Origin: an uncultured Bacteroidota bacterium
GTDB taxonomy: Bacteria > Bacteroidota > Bacteroidia > Chitinophagales > Chitinophagaceae
Length of the DNA stretch: 64,000 nucleotides
Reading direction: 5' to 3'
NCBI GenBank assembly: GCA_903858475.1
Contig: CAIOIZ010000011.1
Coordinates: forward strand, 18,218 to 82,217
The notes under the pieces were generated by a model. The model searched no databases. It saw only the letters and a list, made by a program, of their open reading frames with translations, and was not told the DNA's origin. This document shows, in pieces, positions 25,593 to 35,646 of this stretch; position 1 is the first letter of the stretch, and every line of letters begins with the position of its first letter. The translations under genes and the position numbers were made by a program.

Positions 25593-26519
25593 TCAGTAAT
25601 TTTTCTCATCAATTGAATCAATGATATGGCGGTAACTGATGTAGCGTTCAGGTGAAATATGTCCTGCTTCTACCGCTTCCTTGATTGCACATTGTGGTTC
25701 ATTGATGTGAAGACAATTATTAAACTGACAATGATTTAAGAGTGCTGCCATCTCAGGATAGTAATGAGACAATTCCTGTTTATTGATATCCACTAAACCC
25801 AATTCCCTGATACCTGGTGTATCTACAATACTTCCACCAAATGGGAGATCAAACATCTCCGAAAACGTAGTAGTATGCATTCCTTTTCCACTCCAGCCAC
25901 TTACATCCTGGGTTTTAAGCTGCAACTGAGGAAGCACTTTATTTAAAAAAGAAGACTTGCCTACTCCACTATGTCCGCTGATAAGCGTCGTTTTATCCTT
26001 CAGCAACAATTTTACTTCCTCCACCCCTTCCTCCTTTTCTACACTAATACCTTTAACAACATACCCGATTTTTTCATAAATAGAACGCAAATTTCCTAAT
26101 TGCTCCATTTCTTTTTTCCGATATAAATCGGTTTTATTAAAAACAATAATGGCAGGTATATGAAAAGATTCAGCAGAAACTAAAAACCGATCAATAAAAC
26201 CCTGGGAGGTTTTGGGATCCTTTAAAGTAGCAAACAATAAGGTCTGATCTAAATTGGATGCAATGATATGATGTTGGTTCTTATTCGCTGGGGATAGTCG
26301 AGTAATATAATTATTTCGTTTACCAATATCCGTAACCATAACTGTGCCCTCTAATTCATTTTCTAATTCAATGGTTACTGTATCTCCCACTGCAATAGGA
26401 TTGGTACTGCTTAAGCCATCTATTTTGAAAATTCCTTTCAACCGGGCATTGTACAATCGTCCGTCTGCTGCTTTTACAACATACCAACTTCCAGTAGATT
26501 TATAAACAATGGCTTTCAT
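25593..26519 (-). CDS. rsgA: Ribosome-maturation GTPase RsgA
   Basis: 308 residues. N-terminal OB fold (1-75), then a circularly permuted GTPase with the motifs in the order NKTD (128-131), GHSGVGKS (182-189) and DTPG (233-236), then a zinc finger with Cys264, Cys269, His271 and Cys277. RsgA acts late in 30S subunit assembly, checking the decoding site and releasing other factors. It is downstream of batA on the minus strand, 39 bp away, so it may be the last gene of that row. Confidence 0.95.
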   Translation of the reverse strand: MKAIVYKSTGSWYVVKAADGRLYNARLKGIFKIDGLSSTNPIAVGDTVTIELENELEGTVMVTDIGKRNNYITRLSPANKNQHHIIASNLDQTLLFATLKDPKTSQGFIDRFLVSAESFHIPAIIVFNKTDLYRKKEMEQLGNLRSIYEKIGYVVKGISVEKEEGVEEVKLLLKDKTTLISGHSGVGKSSFLNKVLPQLQLKTQDVSGWSGKGMHTTTFSEMFDLPFGGSIVDTPGIRELGLVDINKQELSHYYPEMAALLNHCQFNNCLHINEPQCAIKEAVEAGHISPERYISYRHIIDSIDEKNY

Positions 26520-26558
26520 TCAAACACGAATTTCATAAATTAAAATGACAATGGCTAA

Positions 26559-27563
26559 TTAAGGAAATTTACGAAACACGGTATAGCGCAATAATACCTC
26601 CAAAAATAAAAATACTAAGGCCGCTATCACAAAAGGGAAGAATTGTTCGGTATATCGAGTAATCGTGGATATTTCTACTTTTGACTTTTCTAGCGTGTCT
26701 ATTTCATTGTAAATATTGGCCAGACTGGCATTGTCTTTGGCTCGATAATATTTGCCTCCAGTTTCATTTGCAATTTCTGTAAGCAAGTTTTCATCAATGC
26801 TCACTTTCGCTTCTTGGTAAACAATATCACCAGTTGGCAATTGTACTGGTTGCTTAGCGTAGCCATCGGTACCTACTCCAATTGTATACACTTTAATCGC
26901 AAAAGCCTTGGCTATTTCTTTGGCTGTTTTGGGATCTATCAAACCGCCATTATTCTCCCCATCGGTCAACAAAATAATTACTTTAGAGCTGGCCTTACTC
27001 GACCGAATCCGGTCAACACCTGTACTCAAGCCACTACCGATGGCTGTGCCATCTTCCAATAACCCATTGTGAATATTTTCAATAGCCGCTAATAAAACAG
27101 AGTGATCGGTGGTCAAAGGGCATTGCGTAAAACTTTCGCCTGCAAAAATCACAATCCCTATTCGGTCAGTTTGCCTTTTATTTACAAAGTCAGTAGCTAC
27201 TGCTTTTGCCGCTTCCAGTCTATTCGGTTGAAAATCTTGTGCCGTCATACTTCCACTAACATCAATACACAGCACAATATCAACACCTTCCCCTTCGGCC
27301 TGTTGCACATCGTTCTTTGTTTGTGGGCGAGCCAATGCCACTGTAATACACACAATACTAAATACCCGTAAGAAAAATGGCAAGTGAATTAAAATCGTTT
27401 TGAAAGACGACAATTGAGTTGCACTCAAATCAGAAACCATAATACTTCCACTGCGTTTATTCCTACTAGTGATATAATAGTATATCAATACAGGTATTAC
27501 AAGCAGCCCTATAAAAAACCAGGGAAAAGCAAAACTAATATCGTTGAAATATTCGAGCAGCAA
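26559..27563 (-). CDS. batA: VWA-domain membrane protein BatA
   Basis: 334 residues: two membrane helices (about 12-30 and 58-78), a von Willebrand A domain (about 94-290) with MIDAS motif DVSGS (101-105), and a C-terminal helix. It belongs to the Bacteroides aerotolerance (Bat) family and probably acts with the MoxR ATPase in envelope stress or protein assembly. The start seems to be TTG at 27563: the stop of the upstream gene is in the same frame two codons before, and the first ATG would delete the membrane helices. No batB, batC or batE follows; rsgA does. Confidence 0.85.
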   Translation of the reverse strand: MLLEYFNDISFAFPWFFIGLLVIPVLIYYYITSRNKRSGSIMVSDLSATQLSSFKTILIHLPFFLRVFSIVCITVALARPQTKNDVQQAEGEGVDIVLCIDVSGSMTAQDFQPNRLEAAKAVATDFVNKRQTDRIGIVIFAGESFTQCPLTTDHSVLLAAIENIHNGLLEDGTAIGSGLSTGVDRIRSSKASSKVIILLTDGENNGGLIDPKTAKEIAKAFAIKVYTIGVGTDGYAKQPVQLPTGDIVYQEAKVSIDENLLTEIANETGGKYYRAKDNASLANIYNEIDTLEKSKVEISTITRYTEQFFPFVIAALVFLFLEVLLRYTVFRKFP

Positions 27564-27569
27564 AATAAA

Positions 27570-28520
27570 TTAACTAGATTTAGTTGAATGATTGGATAAA
27601 AACTGAATAGCAGCAATAATCATTTCTTTGCATCGGCGACTGTCTTCTTCAGCCGGTAGATATTTTGCAAACTTAACGGCATCGCCTGTACGTAAAGCTA
27701 TGGCAATTTCTCTTAATCGATCCTGCTCAAAACCATCATTGGATAAATGAATCAAAACATCATAGCTGGTATTTCCCAACATATTTTTCTGCAATCGCCG
27801 ACTGATATATTGACGAAAAATAAACGACAAACGGGTATGAAATATCTTTATATCGGCTCGCTGTTGCAAGTTCAATTGCTCCAATTGCTTAATAGCCAAT
27901 AGTGCTTCTTCCAAAGCCGACAATTGGTCTTTTGCAGATAGCAATGGATTTTTTTTCCTTCTTTTTTTAAACCACCACCATATACCTAGTAAAAAAACCA
28001 ATACCCCAACAGCTATCATTGTATACTTCCACCATTCACTCGGTAGAGAAACATTTCGAATAGGTTTTATATCCCGCAATTGACCAGAACTGTCTGGCAC
28101 TGCATAATTTACATTAACTAGAAAAGAATCAATCCACTGGTTATAGGTGGTGTCATCTTTTACTGGATCAAAATTTACAGGTAAGGAAGGTGTATTCCAA
28201 GCACCACTGTCAAAGCTTGTAAATCGGATTGTCTGCTGAACAGTAATAAGTTCTTTATCACGAATCGTATCTGGCTTTGATTGATCCAATTTTTCGAAAT
28301 GTGCTAAGGAATCAGGAAAAACAGGAAGGTGTAAACGATAATCGGCAATAGGAAATGTGGCGCTCAAATGAATATTAAATGGCTCCCCTATTAATATATT
28401 TTTTTTATCAATAGTAGTTTGCAAACTAGGAAATTGAGCCATCACATTTGAAGAATGTACAAATGAAAGTATCAACAGAAAATAAACACAACGAATCATA
28501 TAGGAATACTTAGTGCGCAT
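27570..28520 (-). CDS. Bat-operon membrane protein (DUF4381/BatD-like)
   Basis: 316 residues: signal peptide (about 1-27, NVMAQ), a beta-rich periplasmic domain (about 28-165), one membrane helix (about 166-184) followed by KKRRKK, and a cytoplasmic helical region ending near the C-terminus. The layout is like the DUF4381 or BatD proteins placed between DUF58 and VWA genes. The frame starts one codon earlier (TTG 28523), but ATG 28520 is chosen. It sits 9 bp after the DUF58 gene and 6 bp before batA, so all are surely one transcript. Confidence 0.75.
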   Translation of the reverse strand: MRTKYSYMIRCVYFLLILSFVHSSNVMAQFPSLQTTIDKKNILIGEPFNIHLSATFPIADYRLHLPVFPDSLAHFEKLDQSKPDTIRDKELITVQQTIRFTSFDSGAWNTPSLPVNFDPVKDDTTYNQWIDSFLVNVNYAVPDSSGQLRDIKPIRNVSLPSEWWKYTMIAVGVLVFLLGIWWWFKKRRKKNPLLSAKDQLSALEEALLAIKQLEQLNLQQRADIKIFHTRLSFIFRQYISRRLQKNMLGNTSYDVLIHLSNDGFEQDRLREIAIALRTGDAVKFAKYLPAEEDSRRCKEMIIAAIQFLSNHSTKSS

Positions 28521-28529
28521 CAATACTTT

Positions 28530-29399
28530 TTAATTACGGCCAATAAAAAATTGTTGTAAAATTTTTACATAATCCTCATCAGTTTTCACATGCAACAATT
28601 CTGCACCAGCCTTCCTGAAACTAAGTTTACAGATTTCACTTTGCTTCATAAAATGTTGATGATACTGATACCTTACCATGGCATTACTACTATCCACCCA
28701 CCGGCTGAAACCAGTTTCAGCATCTTGCAATTGCAGTAATCCTGCATCGGGCAATTGCATATCCATCACATCATATACCCTAATCCCTATTACATCATGT
28801 TTGTTACCAATAACCTTCAAATCATTTTCATAGCCGGCATCCAAAAAATCACTCAATAGAAAAGCAATGCTTTTTTGCTTTACGTTATGACTGAAAAATT
28901 TTATAGCTTCGGCTAAATGGGTGCCCCGTTTTTGTGGGGTAGCTGTTAATAATTCTCGAACGATATACAAAGCATGTTGTCGGCCTTTTTTAGGAGCAAT
29001 GTATTTATCCACCTTATCACTGAAAAAAATAACGCCCACTTTATCATTATTGCTCACTGCACTAAAACATAAAACTGCTGCCATTTCAGTGATGAGTTCT
29101 TTTTTCTGCCGCGCCACCGTACCAAATAGATTGCTGGCACTGGTATCAATCAAAAGCATTACTGTTAACTCTCTTTCTTCTTCAAATACCTTTGTAAACG
29201 TATGACCAAAGCGAGCACTTACATTCCAATCAATAAATCGTACGTCATCCCCAGCGTAATATTCACGCACTTCTCTAAAACTCATCCCCTTTCCCTTAAA
29301 GGCAGAATGATATTCCCCCGTAAATAAATGCGTGGTAATTTTCTTGCTTTTTATTTCAAGCTCTCTAACCTTCCTTAATATTTCTTCGGTAGTTAACAT
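28530..29399 (-). CDS. DUF58 domain protein (MoxR-associated)
   Basis: 289 residues without membrane helix. The DUF58 box DDVRFIDWNVSARFG lies near residues 50-65, followed by a VWA-like region with LLIDTSAS near 83. DUF58 proteins almost always pair with MoxR ATPases and are thought to be their partners or chaperoned clients. It lies 17 bp after moxR. Confidence 0.92.
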   Translation of the reverse strand: MLTTEEILRKVRELEIKSKKITTHLFTGEYHSAFKGKGMSFREVREYYAGDDVRFIDWNVSARFGHTFTKVFEEERELTVMLLIDTSASNLFGTVARQKKELITEMAAVLCFSAVSNNDKVGVIFFSDKVDKYIAPKKGRQHALYIVRELLTATPQKRGTHLAEAIKFFSHNVKQKSIAFLLSDFLDAGYENDLKVIGNKHDVIGIRVYDVMDMQLPDAGLLQLQDAETGFSRWVDSSNAMVRYQYHQHFMKQSEICKLSFRKAGAELLHVKTDEDYVKILQQFFIGRN

Positions 29400-29416
29400 G
29401 AATACTATACGCCCAA

Positions 29417-30418
29417 TTAGGGCACATTGACAACTCTTAAAATTTCATTGATAATCTGTTCTACATTTACGCTTTCAGCTTCTGCCTCATAGGTTAAACC
29501 TATACGATGCCTTAATACATCTTTACAAATTCCTCTTACATCTTCTGGTATTACATAAGCACGTTTATTTAAAAATGCATATGCTTTGGCCGCAAGTGCC
29601 AAATTAATACTGGCCCTTGGACTTCCACCAAAACCAATCAATGGTTTTAATTTGGCCAAATTGTATTTGTCAGGAAATCGAGTAGCAAAGACAATATCCA
29701 GAATATATTGCTCTACTTTTTCATCGAGGTATACCTGTCTTACCAACTCTCTTGCTGACAAAATTTCGCTGGAAGAAGCCACTGGATTGATGGGAGGGAA
29801 ATTCATCCCCATCGTATTCTGACGAATAATCAACTGTTCCTCGGCTTTACTCGGATAATCTACAATTACTTTCAACATAAACCGATCTACTTGTGCCTCG
29901 GGTAAGGGATATGTACCTTCTTGCTCAATTGGATTTTGAGTGGCCAATACTAGAAATGGTTCTTCTAATGGGTAGGTGGTATCTCCAATGGTTACCTGCC
30001 TTTCCTGCATGGCTTCTAATAATGCACTCTGTACTTTTGCGGGGGCCCTATTGATCTCATCTGCCAAAATGAAATTTGAAAATATAGGTCCTTTACGAAC
30101 CACAAATTCATTTTTTGATTGATTGTAAATCATTGTTCCAATCACATCAGCAGGCAATAAGTCGGGGGTAAACTGAATACGACTGAAATTCGTTTTTACA
30201 GTTTGTGCCAAGGATTTGATGGCAAGGGTTTTTGCCAATCCAGGCACGCCTTCCAATAAAATATGCCCCTTGCTTAGCAATCCTATGAGCAATCGCTCAA
30301 CCATGCCCTGCTGACCTACAATCACTTTTCCCAATTCCTCATGAATCCTGGTTACAAATGCAGCTGCATGTTCAATTTTTTCATTCAACAAGCGAATGTC
30401 TTCTGAAGTTTGTATCAT
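29417..30418 (-). CDS. moxR: MoxR-family AAA ATPase
   Basis: 333 residues with Walker A GVPGLAKT (57-64), Walker B ILADEINR and the sensor/arginine features of the MoxR class; FSRIQFTPDLLPADVIG is highly typical. These ATPases act like chaperones on VWA-domain partners. It heads the moxR-DUF58-membrane protein-batA row. The frame stays open for 81 codons upstream to 30661, but that part is basic, not family-like, and would overlap ybjQ, so ATG 30418 is used. Confidence 0.93.
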   Translation of the reverse strand: MIQTSEDIRLLNEKIEHAAAFVTRIHEELGKVIVGQQGMVERLLIGLLSKGHILLEGVPGLAKTLAIKSLAQTVKTNFSRIQFTPDLLPADVIGTMIYNQSKNEFVVRKGPIFSNFILADEINRAPAKVQSALLEAMQERQVTIGDTTYPLEEPFLVLATQNPIEQEGTYPLPEAQVDRFMLKVIVDYPSKAEEQLIIRQNTMGMNFPPINPVASSSEILSARELVRQVYLDEKVEQYILDIVFATRFPDKYNLAKLKPLIGFGGSPRASINLALAAKAYAFLNKRAYVIPEDVRGICKDVLRHRIGLTYEAEAESVNVEQIINEILRVVNVP

Positions 30419-30646
30419 ATGTATACTTTTAATACGGCCTATACATTTCCGAAACGACACTTTCCTGATTTCGTTCGGACGAATATATGGTCTCAAAAAT
30501 TTGTTGCCCGAAATTACAAACAAAGCTGCAACTAAATTTTGCTCTATTGGATAAAGTGAAAAATACTTTGTTAAAACCTTTTTTACTGCGTACTTGATAC
30601 AGGCCTTATTCAGAATTGCTATAACTTTATCAATAAATCTTTCATT

Positions 30647-30979
30647 ATGGTTGACCAACATCTTATTACTACTGCCAATAACCTAGAAGGTTATCGCATC
30701 AGCAAACACCTGGGAATTGTAAGAGGTATTACCGTAAGAAGCCGAAGCCTATTGGGGAATATTGCCGGTGGCTTTCAAACTCTTTTTGGCGGTAAGATTT
30801 CTATTTATGTAGCCCTCTGCGAAAAAACCAGACTCGAAGCCTATCAATTAATGCTAGAACATGCCAGTGAATTAGGTGCCAATGCAATCATTAACATGCG
30901 GTATGACGCCAATGAAGTAATGAATGGTGTAACAGAAGTATTGGCCTATGGCACAGCCGTAGTAGTAGAAAAAAACTAA
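30647..30979 (+). CDS. YbjQ/UPF0145 family protein
   Basis: 110 residues of the YbjQ family (PF01906, called heavy-metal-binding domain). GYRISKHLGIVRGITVRS at the start and ELGANAIINMRYD near residue 85 are the family marks. Members form pentamers; their role is unknown. It is divergent from moxR across 228 bp and its stop shares bases with that of nadE (overlap 30976-30979). Confidence 0.85.
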   Translation: MVDQHLITTANNLEGYRISKHLGIVRGITVRSRSLLGNIAGGFQTLFGGKISIYVALCEKTRLEAYQLMLEHASELGANAIINMRYDANEVMNGVTEVLAYGTAVVVEKN

Positions 30980-32658
30980 GAGAGATAATTGCCCACAATT
31001 GGCACTCTTCTGCCCTCCCCAAATGCCTTGGGTGATACCCGAATAATAGGACAAAACTGATTGCGTTTGTACTCATTCCTATTCACCATCCTCAATACCT
31101 TATCTACCAATTCGGGATTATAACCTTGTGCCTTAATTTCATTCGGACCCTGCCTTCTTTCAATATATTGATATAGGATCTTATCCAACACTGCATAGTC
31201 GGGCAAAGAATCTGCATCTACCTGCCCGGGCCTTAATTCGGCACTTGGCGGCTTGGTAATAATATGTTGTGGTATAATTTCTTTCGACTGGTTGATGAAT
31301 GCTGCCAATGCATACACTTGTAGTTTATAACAATCGCCTAAAACCGCCAATCCACCTGCCATATCACCATATAATGTTCCATATCCCGTTGCCAATTCAC
31401 TTTTATTGGATGTATTGAGTAAGATGTATCCAAACTTATTGGCAATACCCATCAAAATATTTCCTCTTGCTCTTGATTGCATATTTTCTTCAGCCAATCC
31501 AAATGGGAGGTCTTTGAAAATGGGAGATAGCGTAGTTAAAAAAGTATCATATACATTTTTGATAGGAACAATATCATAGGGATTGCCTACCTGTTGGCTC
31601 AATTGTTCGGCGTCACTAACGCTATGCCCTGTACTAAATTGAGATGGTAGTAATATTGCCCTCACATTTTCTTTTCCCAAAGCCTCACAGGCCAGCACCA
31701 ATGTTACTGCACTATCAATTCCTCCGCTACTACCCAGAATGGCTTTGGTAAATTCCATCTTTGCAAAATAATCTCTGATACCCATCACCAAGGCTTGATA
31801 GATCATCTCAATATTTAAATGTTCGTCTAAAACAAGCGGATTGAGTTCTTGATCGGGTAAAAGATTAGCCGATTCAATAATGGGTGAGCTGATGCTTCCA
31901 TCATCGTTTAGCTCAAAAGACTGCAAGGAAGATTCAAAAGCAGGCAGCCTGCCACAAAGATTGGCACCCTTATCAAATACCAAGGAAGAACCATCAAACA
32001 CAATTCCAGTTTGACTACCAACTGCATTACAATAAAATAAAGGCAACTTATACTTAGTTACATTGGCTTTGATAGTAGCTTTTCGATCGGCATCATGAGT
32101 ATAATCAAATGGACTCGCTGATAAATTAATCATTACATCAGGCGATTGCTTCATCAATTCATCCATAGGGCAATTGCGGTACAATGGATTGTCGCCTAGG
32201 TTCCATATATCTTCACATATCGTTATAGCCAATCGCTTGCCTTTAAAGAGCATTACTTTCCAATCGTATGCAGGTTCAAAATAACGATACTCATCAAATA
32301 CATCGTAATTGGGTAAGCAGGTCTTGTGCGCTACGCCCTGAATTTTTTTATCATATAGTAAGAACGCTGCATTGAATAAATCCTTCCCCTCCTTCACTGG
32401 ATTGCGATCGGGCGCCCCCACCAATACCCCAATTCCATCGGCATGCATTTTAATTTGATCAAGAGCAGCATAACTTTTATTAATAAAATCATCGAACTCC
32501 AAAAAGTCTTTAGGCGCATATCCACAAACAGATAATTCACTAAAAACAATCAAATCACCGCCTTGCCCCTTAGCTTCCTCGATGGCAGCAATAATTTTTG
32601 CGGTGTTCGCCTCAAAATTGCCAACGTGATAGTTTTGCTGAGCGAGAAATATTTTCAT
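30976..32658 (-). CDS. nadE: Glutamine-dependent NAD+ synthetase
   Basis: 560 residues in two domains. The N-terminal nitrilase-like glutaminase (1-260) has the Glu41-Lys112-Cys148 triad (FSELSVCGY, HKTCLPNY, TICEDIW). The C-terminal synthetase has the ATP loop SGGIDS (311-316) and converts deamido-NAD to NAD using ammonia channelled from glutamine. Its length is typical for the bacterial two-domain form. With nadC at 36 kb the window holds two steps of NAD synthesis. Confidence 0.95.
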   Translation of the reverse strand: MKIFLAQQNYHVGNFEANTAKIIAAIEEAKGQGGDLIVFSELSVCGYAPKDFLEFDDFINKSYAALDQIKMHADGIGVLVGAPDRNPVKEGKDLFNAAFLLYDKKIQGVAHKTCLPNYDVFDEYRYFEPAYDWKVMLFKGKRLAITICEDIWNLGDNPLYRNCPMDELMKQSPDVMINLSASPFDYTHDADRKATIKANVTKYKLPLFYCNAVGSQTGIVFDGSSLVFDKGANLCGRLPAFESSLQSFELNDDGSISSPIIESANLLPDQELNPLVLDEHLNIEMIYQALVMGIRDYFAKMEFTKAILGSSGGIDSAVTLVLACEALGKENVRAILLPSQFSTGHSVSDAEQLSQQVGNPYDIVPIKNVYDTFLTTLSPIFKDLPFGLAEENMQSRARGNILMGIANKFGYILLNTSNKSELATGYGTLYGDMAGGLAVLGDCYKLQVYALAAFINQSKEIIPQHIITKPPSAELRPGQVDADSLPDYAVLDKILYQYIERRQGPNEIKAQGYNPELVDKVLRMVNRNEYKRNQFCPIIRVSPKAFGEGRRVPIVGNYLS

Positions 32659-32805
32659 ATCACCAAAATTAAAGCTTGTAAGGCAGGATTGAAAGAATTA
32701 ACAGAAATTAATGTTGTTTAATTCTGGCATACCTGAACTTCGTATAATAATTTAATTATAATATGTACCAACTTGCTGCATATGCATTAAAAAAATGCAA
32801 AGCTG

Positions 32806-32813
32806 TACATTTG
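32806..32813 (+). promoter_or_regulatory. Bacteroidota -7 promoter element of gldB
   Basis: TACATTTG is a perfect TAnnTTTG -7 element, 23 bp before the gldB ATG; the gldK promoter has the same eight bases. No exact TTTG -33 box is found at the right distance. An inverted repeat TGCATT-N5-AATGCA (about 32783-32799) fills the spacer instead. Confidence 0.45.
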
Positions 32814-32836
32814 CACTCTTCGTTAAACAATAAAAC

Positions 32837-33859
32837 ATGAAATACATTATTGTCCTATCCTTTTTAATATCATTGGCAGCCTGTAATCAAGGCGAAAAGA
32901 TTCCCGATGTATCGAATATAAAAATTCAGTTAAGCACGCAAAGGTTTGAGAAAGATTTCTTTCAATTAGACTCCCTCCATTTTGCAGCAGCACTGAATCA
33001 ATTGCAAGCCAACTACCCCTCTTTTGGTGAAAATTTTCTAACAACTATATTAAATGTAGACCCCCAATGGTCAGCAGATAGCATTAGTAATTATGTTAGA
33101 GGCTTTGAAAAAGCTTATCAACCCATTTATGATAGTAGTGAGCAAGTATTCAAAGATTTTACGCCTTATGAAGCAGCAATAAAAAAGGGGCTACAGTTTG
33201 TAAAATATTATTTCCCAAAATATCAAACACCAGAAAAAATCATCACTTATATTGGCCCTGCTGATGGATTTGGCGATATATTATCAGATGACGCCATTAT
33301 TATTGGCCTTCACCATCACTTAGGCAATCAATTTTCGTTGTACAAATCTTCCTTGGTTCAACAGGTCTATCCCGACTATATCAATCGCTTTTTTGACCCA
33401 GCACATATCGCAGTCAATTGTATGAAAAATATTGTATTGGACCTATACCCTGAAAGAATGGATGACAAAACCCTAGTGCAACAAATGATTGAAAAAGGCA
33501 AGAGATTGTATCTGCTACAACATTTTCTTCCGAATACCCAAGAATACATGCTTATTGGTTACAGCAATGAACAAATGAAGGGTTGCAATAAAAATGAAAA
33601 AGCAATTTGGGATCTGTTTATTAAAAACAATCTCTTACAATCTATTGACAATAACCTGATCAAAAACTATATAGGAGATAGTCCAAAAACACAGGAATTA
33701 GCTGATGAAGAAGGGCAGTTTGCACCGGGCAATATTGGGAGTTTTGCGGGATGGCAAATCGTTAAAAAATACATGCACAAAAATCCAACAATCAGTTTGC
33801 CCCAATTAATGGGAATGGACAATGACGTCATTTTTAACGAGGCAAAATATAAACCTTAA
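32837..33859 (+). CDS. gldB: Gliding motility lipoprotein GldB
   Basis: 340 residues with a lipoprotein signal (lipobox SLAAC, Cys16) and the GldB-like body: SNIKIQLSTQRFEKDFF near residue 27, NYPSFGENFLTTIL, ITYIGPADGFG and the late PGNIGSFAGWQIV. GldB is essential for gliding in Flavobacterium and lies in the envelope; its molecular role is not known. Here it stands apart from the other gld genes and converges on a desaturase gene with overlapping stops (TTAA). Confidence 0.88.
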   Translation: MKYIIVLSFLISLAACNQGEKIPDVSNIKIQLSTQRFEKDFFQLDSLHFAAALNQLQANYPSFGENFLTTILNVDPQWSADSISNYVRGFEKAYQPIYDSSEQVFKDFTPYEAAIKKGLQFVKYYFPKYQTPEKIITYIGPADGFGDILSDDAIIIGLHHHLGNQFSLYKSSLVQQVYPDYINRFFDPAHIAVNCMKNIVLDLYPERMDDKTLVQQMIEKGKRLYLLQHFLPNTQEYMLIGYSNEQMKGCNKNEKAIWDLFIKNNLLQSIDNNLIKNYIGDSPKTQELADEEGQFAPGNIGSFAGWQIVKKYMHKNPTISLPQLMGMDNDVIFNEAKYKP

Positions 33860-34965
33860 GCTGCTTGCAAATGCGTTTGTGGTAAAGCAGGGCGCTTGCC
33901 TAAATATTTCATAAACCGATAATGAGAGGCAATGGCCTGTAAGAATGTTTTATTGTAATGATAAGGCATATTAAATTCTTTACATTTTTCCATTACAATC
34001 TTACTGATTGCAGGATAATGTATATGACTGATTTTGGGGAATAAGTGGTGTTCTACCTGAAAATTCAATCCCCCTACAAACCAATTGATGGCACTATTAT
34101 TCATAGCAAAATTAGCCGTGGTCTTTAATTGATGCTCTGCCCATGCTGATTCTATATGCTTGTCTTTATCCAGTGGTGCATATTCAAACTCTGTGCATTC
34201 TACCACATGAGCCAATTGGAATACGATTGATAAACTTATTCCCAATGCTGCATGCATCACTAAAAATCCTACTAGCCAAGCCGGCCAACCCCAGATCATG
34301 ATAGGTATTACTGCATAAAAAGCGATGTATAAAATTTTAGTAGCCCAAAAAATAATATGGTTACGCAATGTCAACTTCCAGGCAGTAGTGGTATAAATTT
34401 TTCTAGTAAAATACTTGGTAAAATCCATTATAAATAACCAGAATAAGGAAGTAAGGCAGTATACAAAATTGATATAAATATGCTGAAAGCGATGGGCAGG
34501 CACCCATTTCTGCGATTCACATTGTCTGATAATTGGACTTTTCGCAATATCATCATCCATGCCATCAATATTGGTATAGGTATGATGAATAACATTGTGC
34601 TTTTGTTTCCAAAAATAAGCACTAGCACCCATTGCATTAGCACTTAATCCCAATAGGTCATTGATTTTATCATGTGTGCAATAACTACCGTGATTGGCAT
34701 CATGCATAACACTAAAACCAATGCCACTTAAAATAAGACCTAAGAATGCAGCCAAAAAAATAGCCCCCACTGTACCCAAATCTTTATTGATAAAAATCAA
34801 CAAAGAATAGGAAGCTACCGCCAGCCCGACTAAAATAAAAGTCTTGGAAAACAACCTCCAATCACCTGTTTTTTTCTGTCCGGTTTTTTCAAAATATTCG
34901 TCGACCGCATTTTTCAAACTGGTGAAAAACTCATTGTTTTTGTTGTTGAAAGTAACTTTTGACAT
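33856..34965 (-). CDS. Membrane fatty acid desaturase
   Basis: 369 residues with four membrane helices and the three di-iron histidine boxes: HDANH (88-92), HNVIHH (123-128) and QVEHH (303-307). A glutamine-led third box is typical of front-end or linoleoyl-CoA-type desaturases, but there is no cytochrome b5 domain. It introduces a double bond into acyl chains of membrane lipids; regiospecificity is not predictable. ATG 34965 (MSKVTFNNKNNEF) is used, not the frame start at 35058. No ferredoxin reductase is nearby. Confidence 0.88.
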   Translation of the reverse strand: MSKVTFNNKNNEFFTSLKNAVDEYFEKTGQKKTGDWRLFSKTFILVGLAVASYSLLIFINKDLGTVGAIFLAAFLGLILSGIGFSVMHDANHGSYCTHDKINDLLGLSANAMGASAYFWKQKHNVIHHTYTNIDGMDDDIAKSPIIRQCESQKWVPAHRFQHIYINFVYCLTSLFWLFIMDFTKYFTRKIYTTTAWKLTLRNHIIFWATKILYIAFYAVIPIMIWGWPAWLVGFLVMHAALGISLSIVFQLAHVVECTEFEYAPLDKDKHIESAWAEHQLKTTANFAMNNSAINWFVGGLNFQVEHHLFPKISHIHYPAISKIVMEKCKEFNMPYHYNKTFLQAIASHYRFMKYLGKRPALPQTHLQAA

Positions 34966-35063
34966 ACGGGATATTTTATAAATAATAGGTTGCCATTCAG
35001 TATGGCAATTGAATAAGATATAATGCTGAACCTCGTAAAGATACAATTGAAAGGCCAAATTCC

Positions 35064-35459
35064 TTAATTCATTTTATAAGGAACGACCATTTTAAAGGCA
35101 GGTATATTCACCGAAAATTGTTTGCCTGTATTAATGTTTTCCATTAGGTAGCTGCCCGACATCTTTCCCATTTCACTCCGCAAATTACAACCACTGATAT
35201 ATTGGTAGCTTTCCCCTGGATTTATCTGAGGTTGTACCCCTACCACCCCTTCGCCCTCTACCTCTTTATTAGAACCATCACTATCAGATATAAACCAATG
35301 TCTTCTATGCAATTTAATAGGAAAGGCATTGCTATTTTCAATGGTAATGCGGTAAGCAAACATGAATTCATGATTGGTCGGATTGCTATAATCCGGTTGA
35401 TAGAAAGTTTCTACACTAATAACGACCCCTTCTGAAATTTCTGAAATCATGCCATTCAT
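35064..35459 (-). CDS. apaG: ApaG family protein
   Basis: 131 residues making one ApaG beta-sandwich; markers are FAYRITIENSN, LHRRHWFISDSDG, EVEGEGVVGVQP and CNLRSEMGKMSGSY. The fold is related to fibronectin III, and in E. coli the gene is linked to Co2+ and Mg2+ efflux phenotypes. Biochemical role is unclear. It stands alone: 98 bp separate its stop from the desaturase start downstream, and 187 bp without other features lie upstream. Confidence 0.92.
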   Translation of the reverse strand: MNGMISEISEGVVISVETFYQPDYSNPTNHEFMFAYRITIENSNAFPIKLHRRHWFISDSDGSNKEVEGEGVVGVQPQINPGESYQYISGCNLRSEMGKMSGSYLMENINTGKQFSVNIPAFKMVVPYKMN

Positions 35460-35646
35460 TTATTGTAATGTAACAAAAAAAAGGGAGGAAAGTTGCAAAA
35501 TTAATAGCCGCCAAACTGAAGTATCCTGCAAAATTACTCGGGTGGGCAAAAAGTATCGAATACCGTTATATAATCAATTGATTGTACCACTGTTAAATCA
35601 GCACTAGCCAACTGTAGAATTCTTGCAACTTGATTATGGCAACACA

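Noticed and set aside
30419..30661. 81-codon N-terminal extension of moxR
   Set aside because: Basic, non-conserved in style, overlaps the start of ybjQ, and a good ATG lies at 30418.
33856..33859. Overlapping stops (TTAA) of gldB and the desaturase, and of ybjQ and nadE at 30976-30979
   Set aside because: Palindromic stop sharing between convergent genes is common in compact genomes and needs no special explanation.
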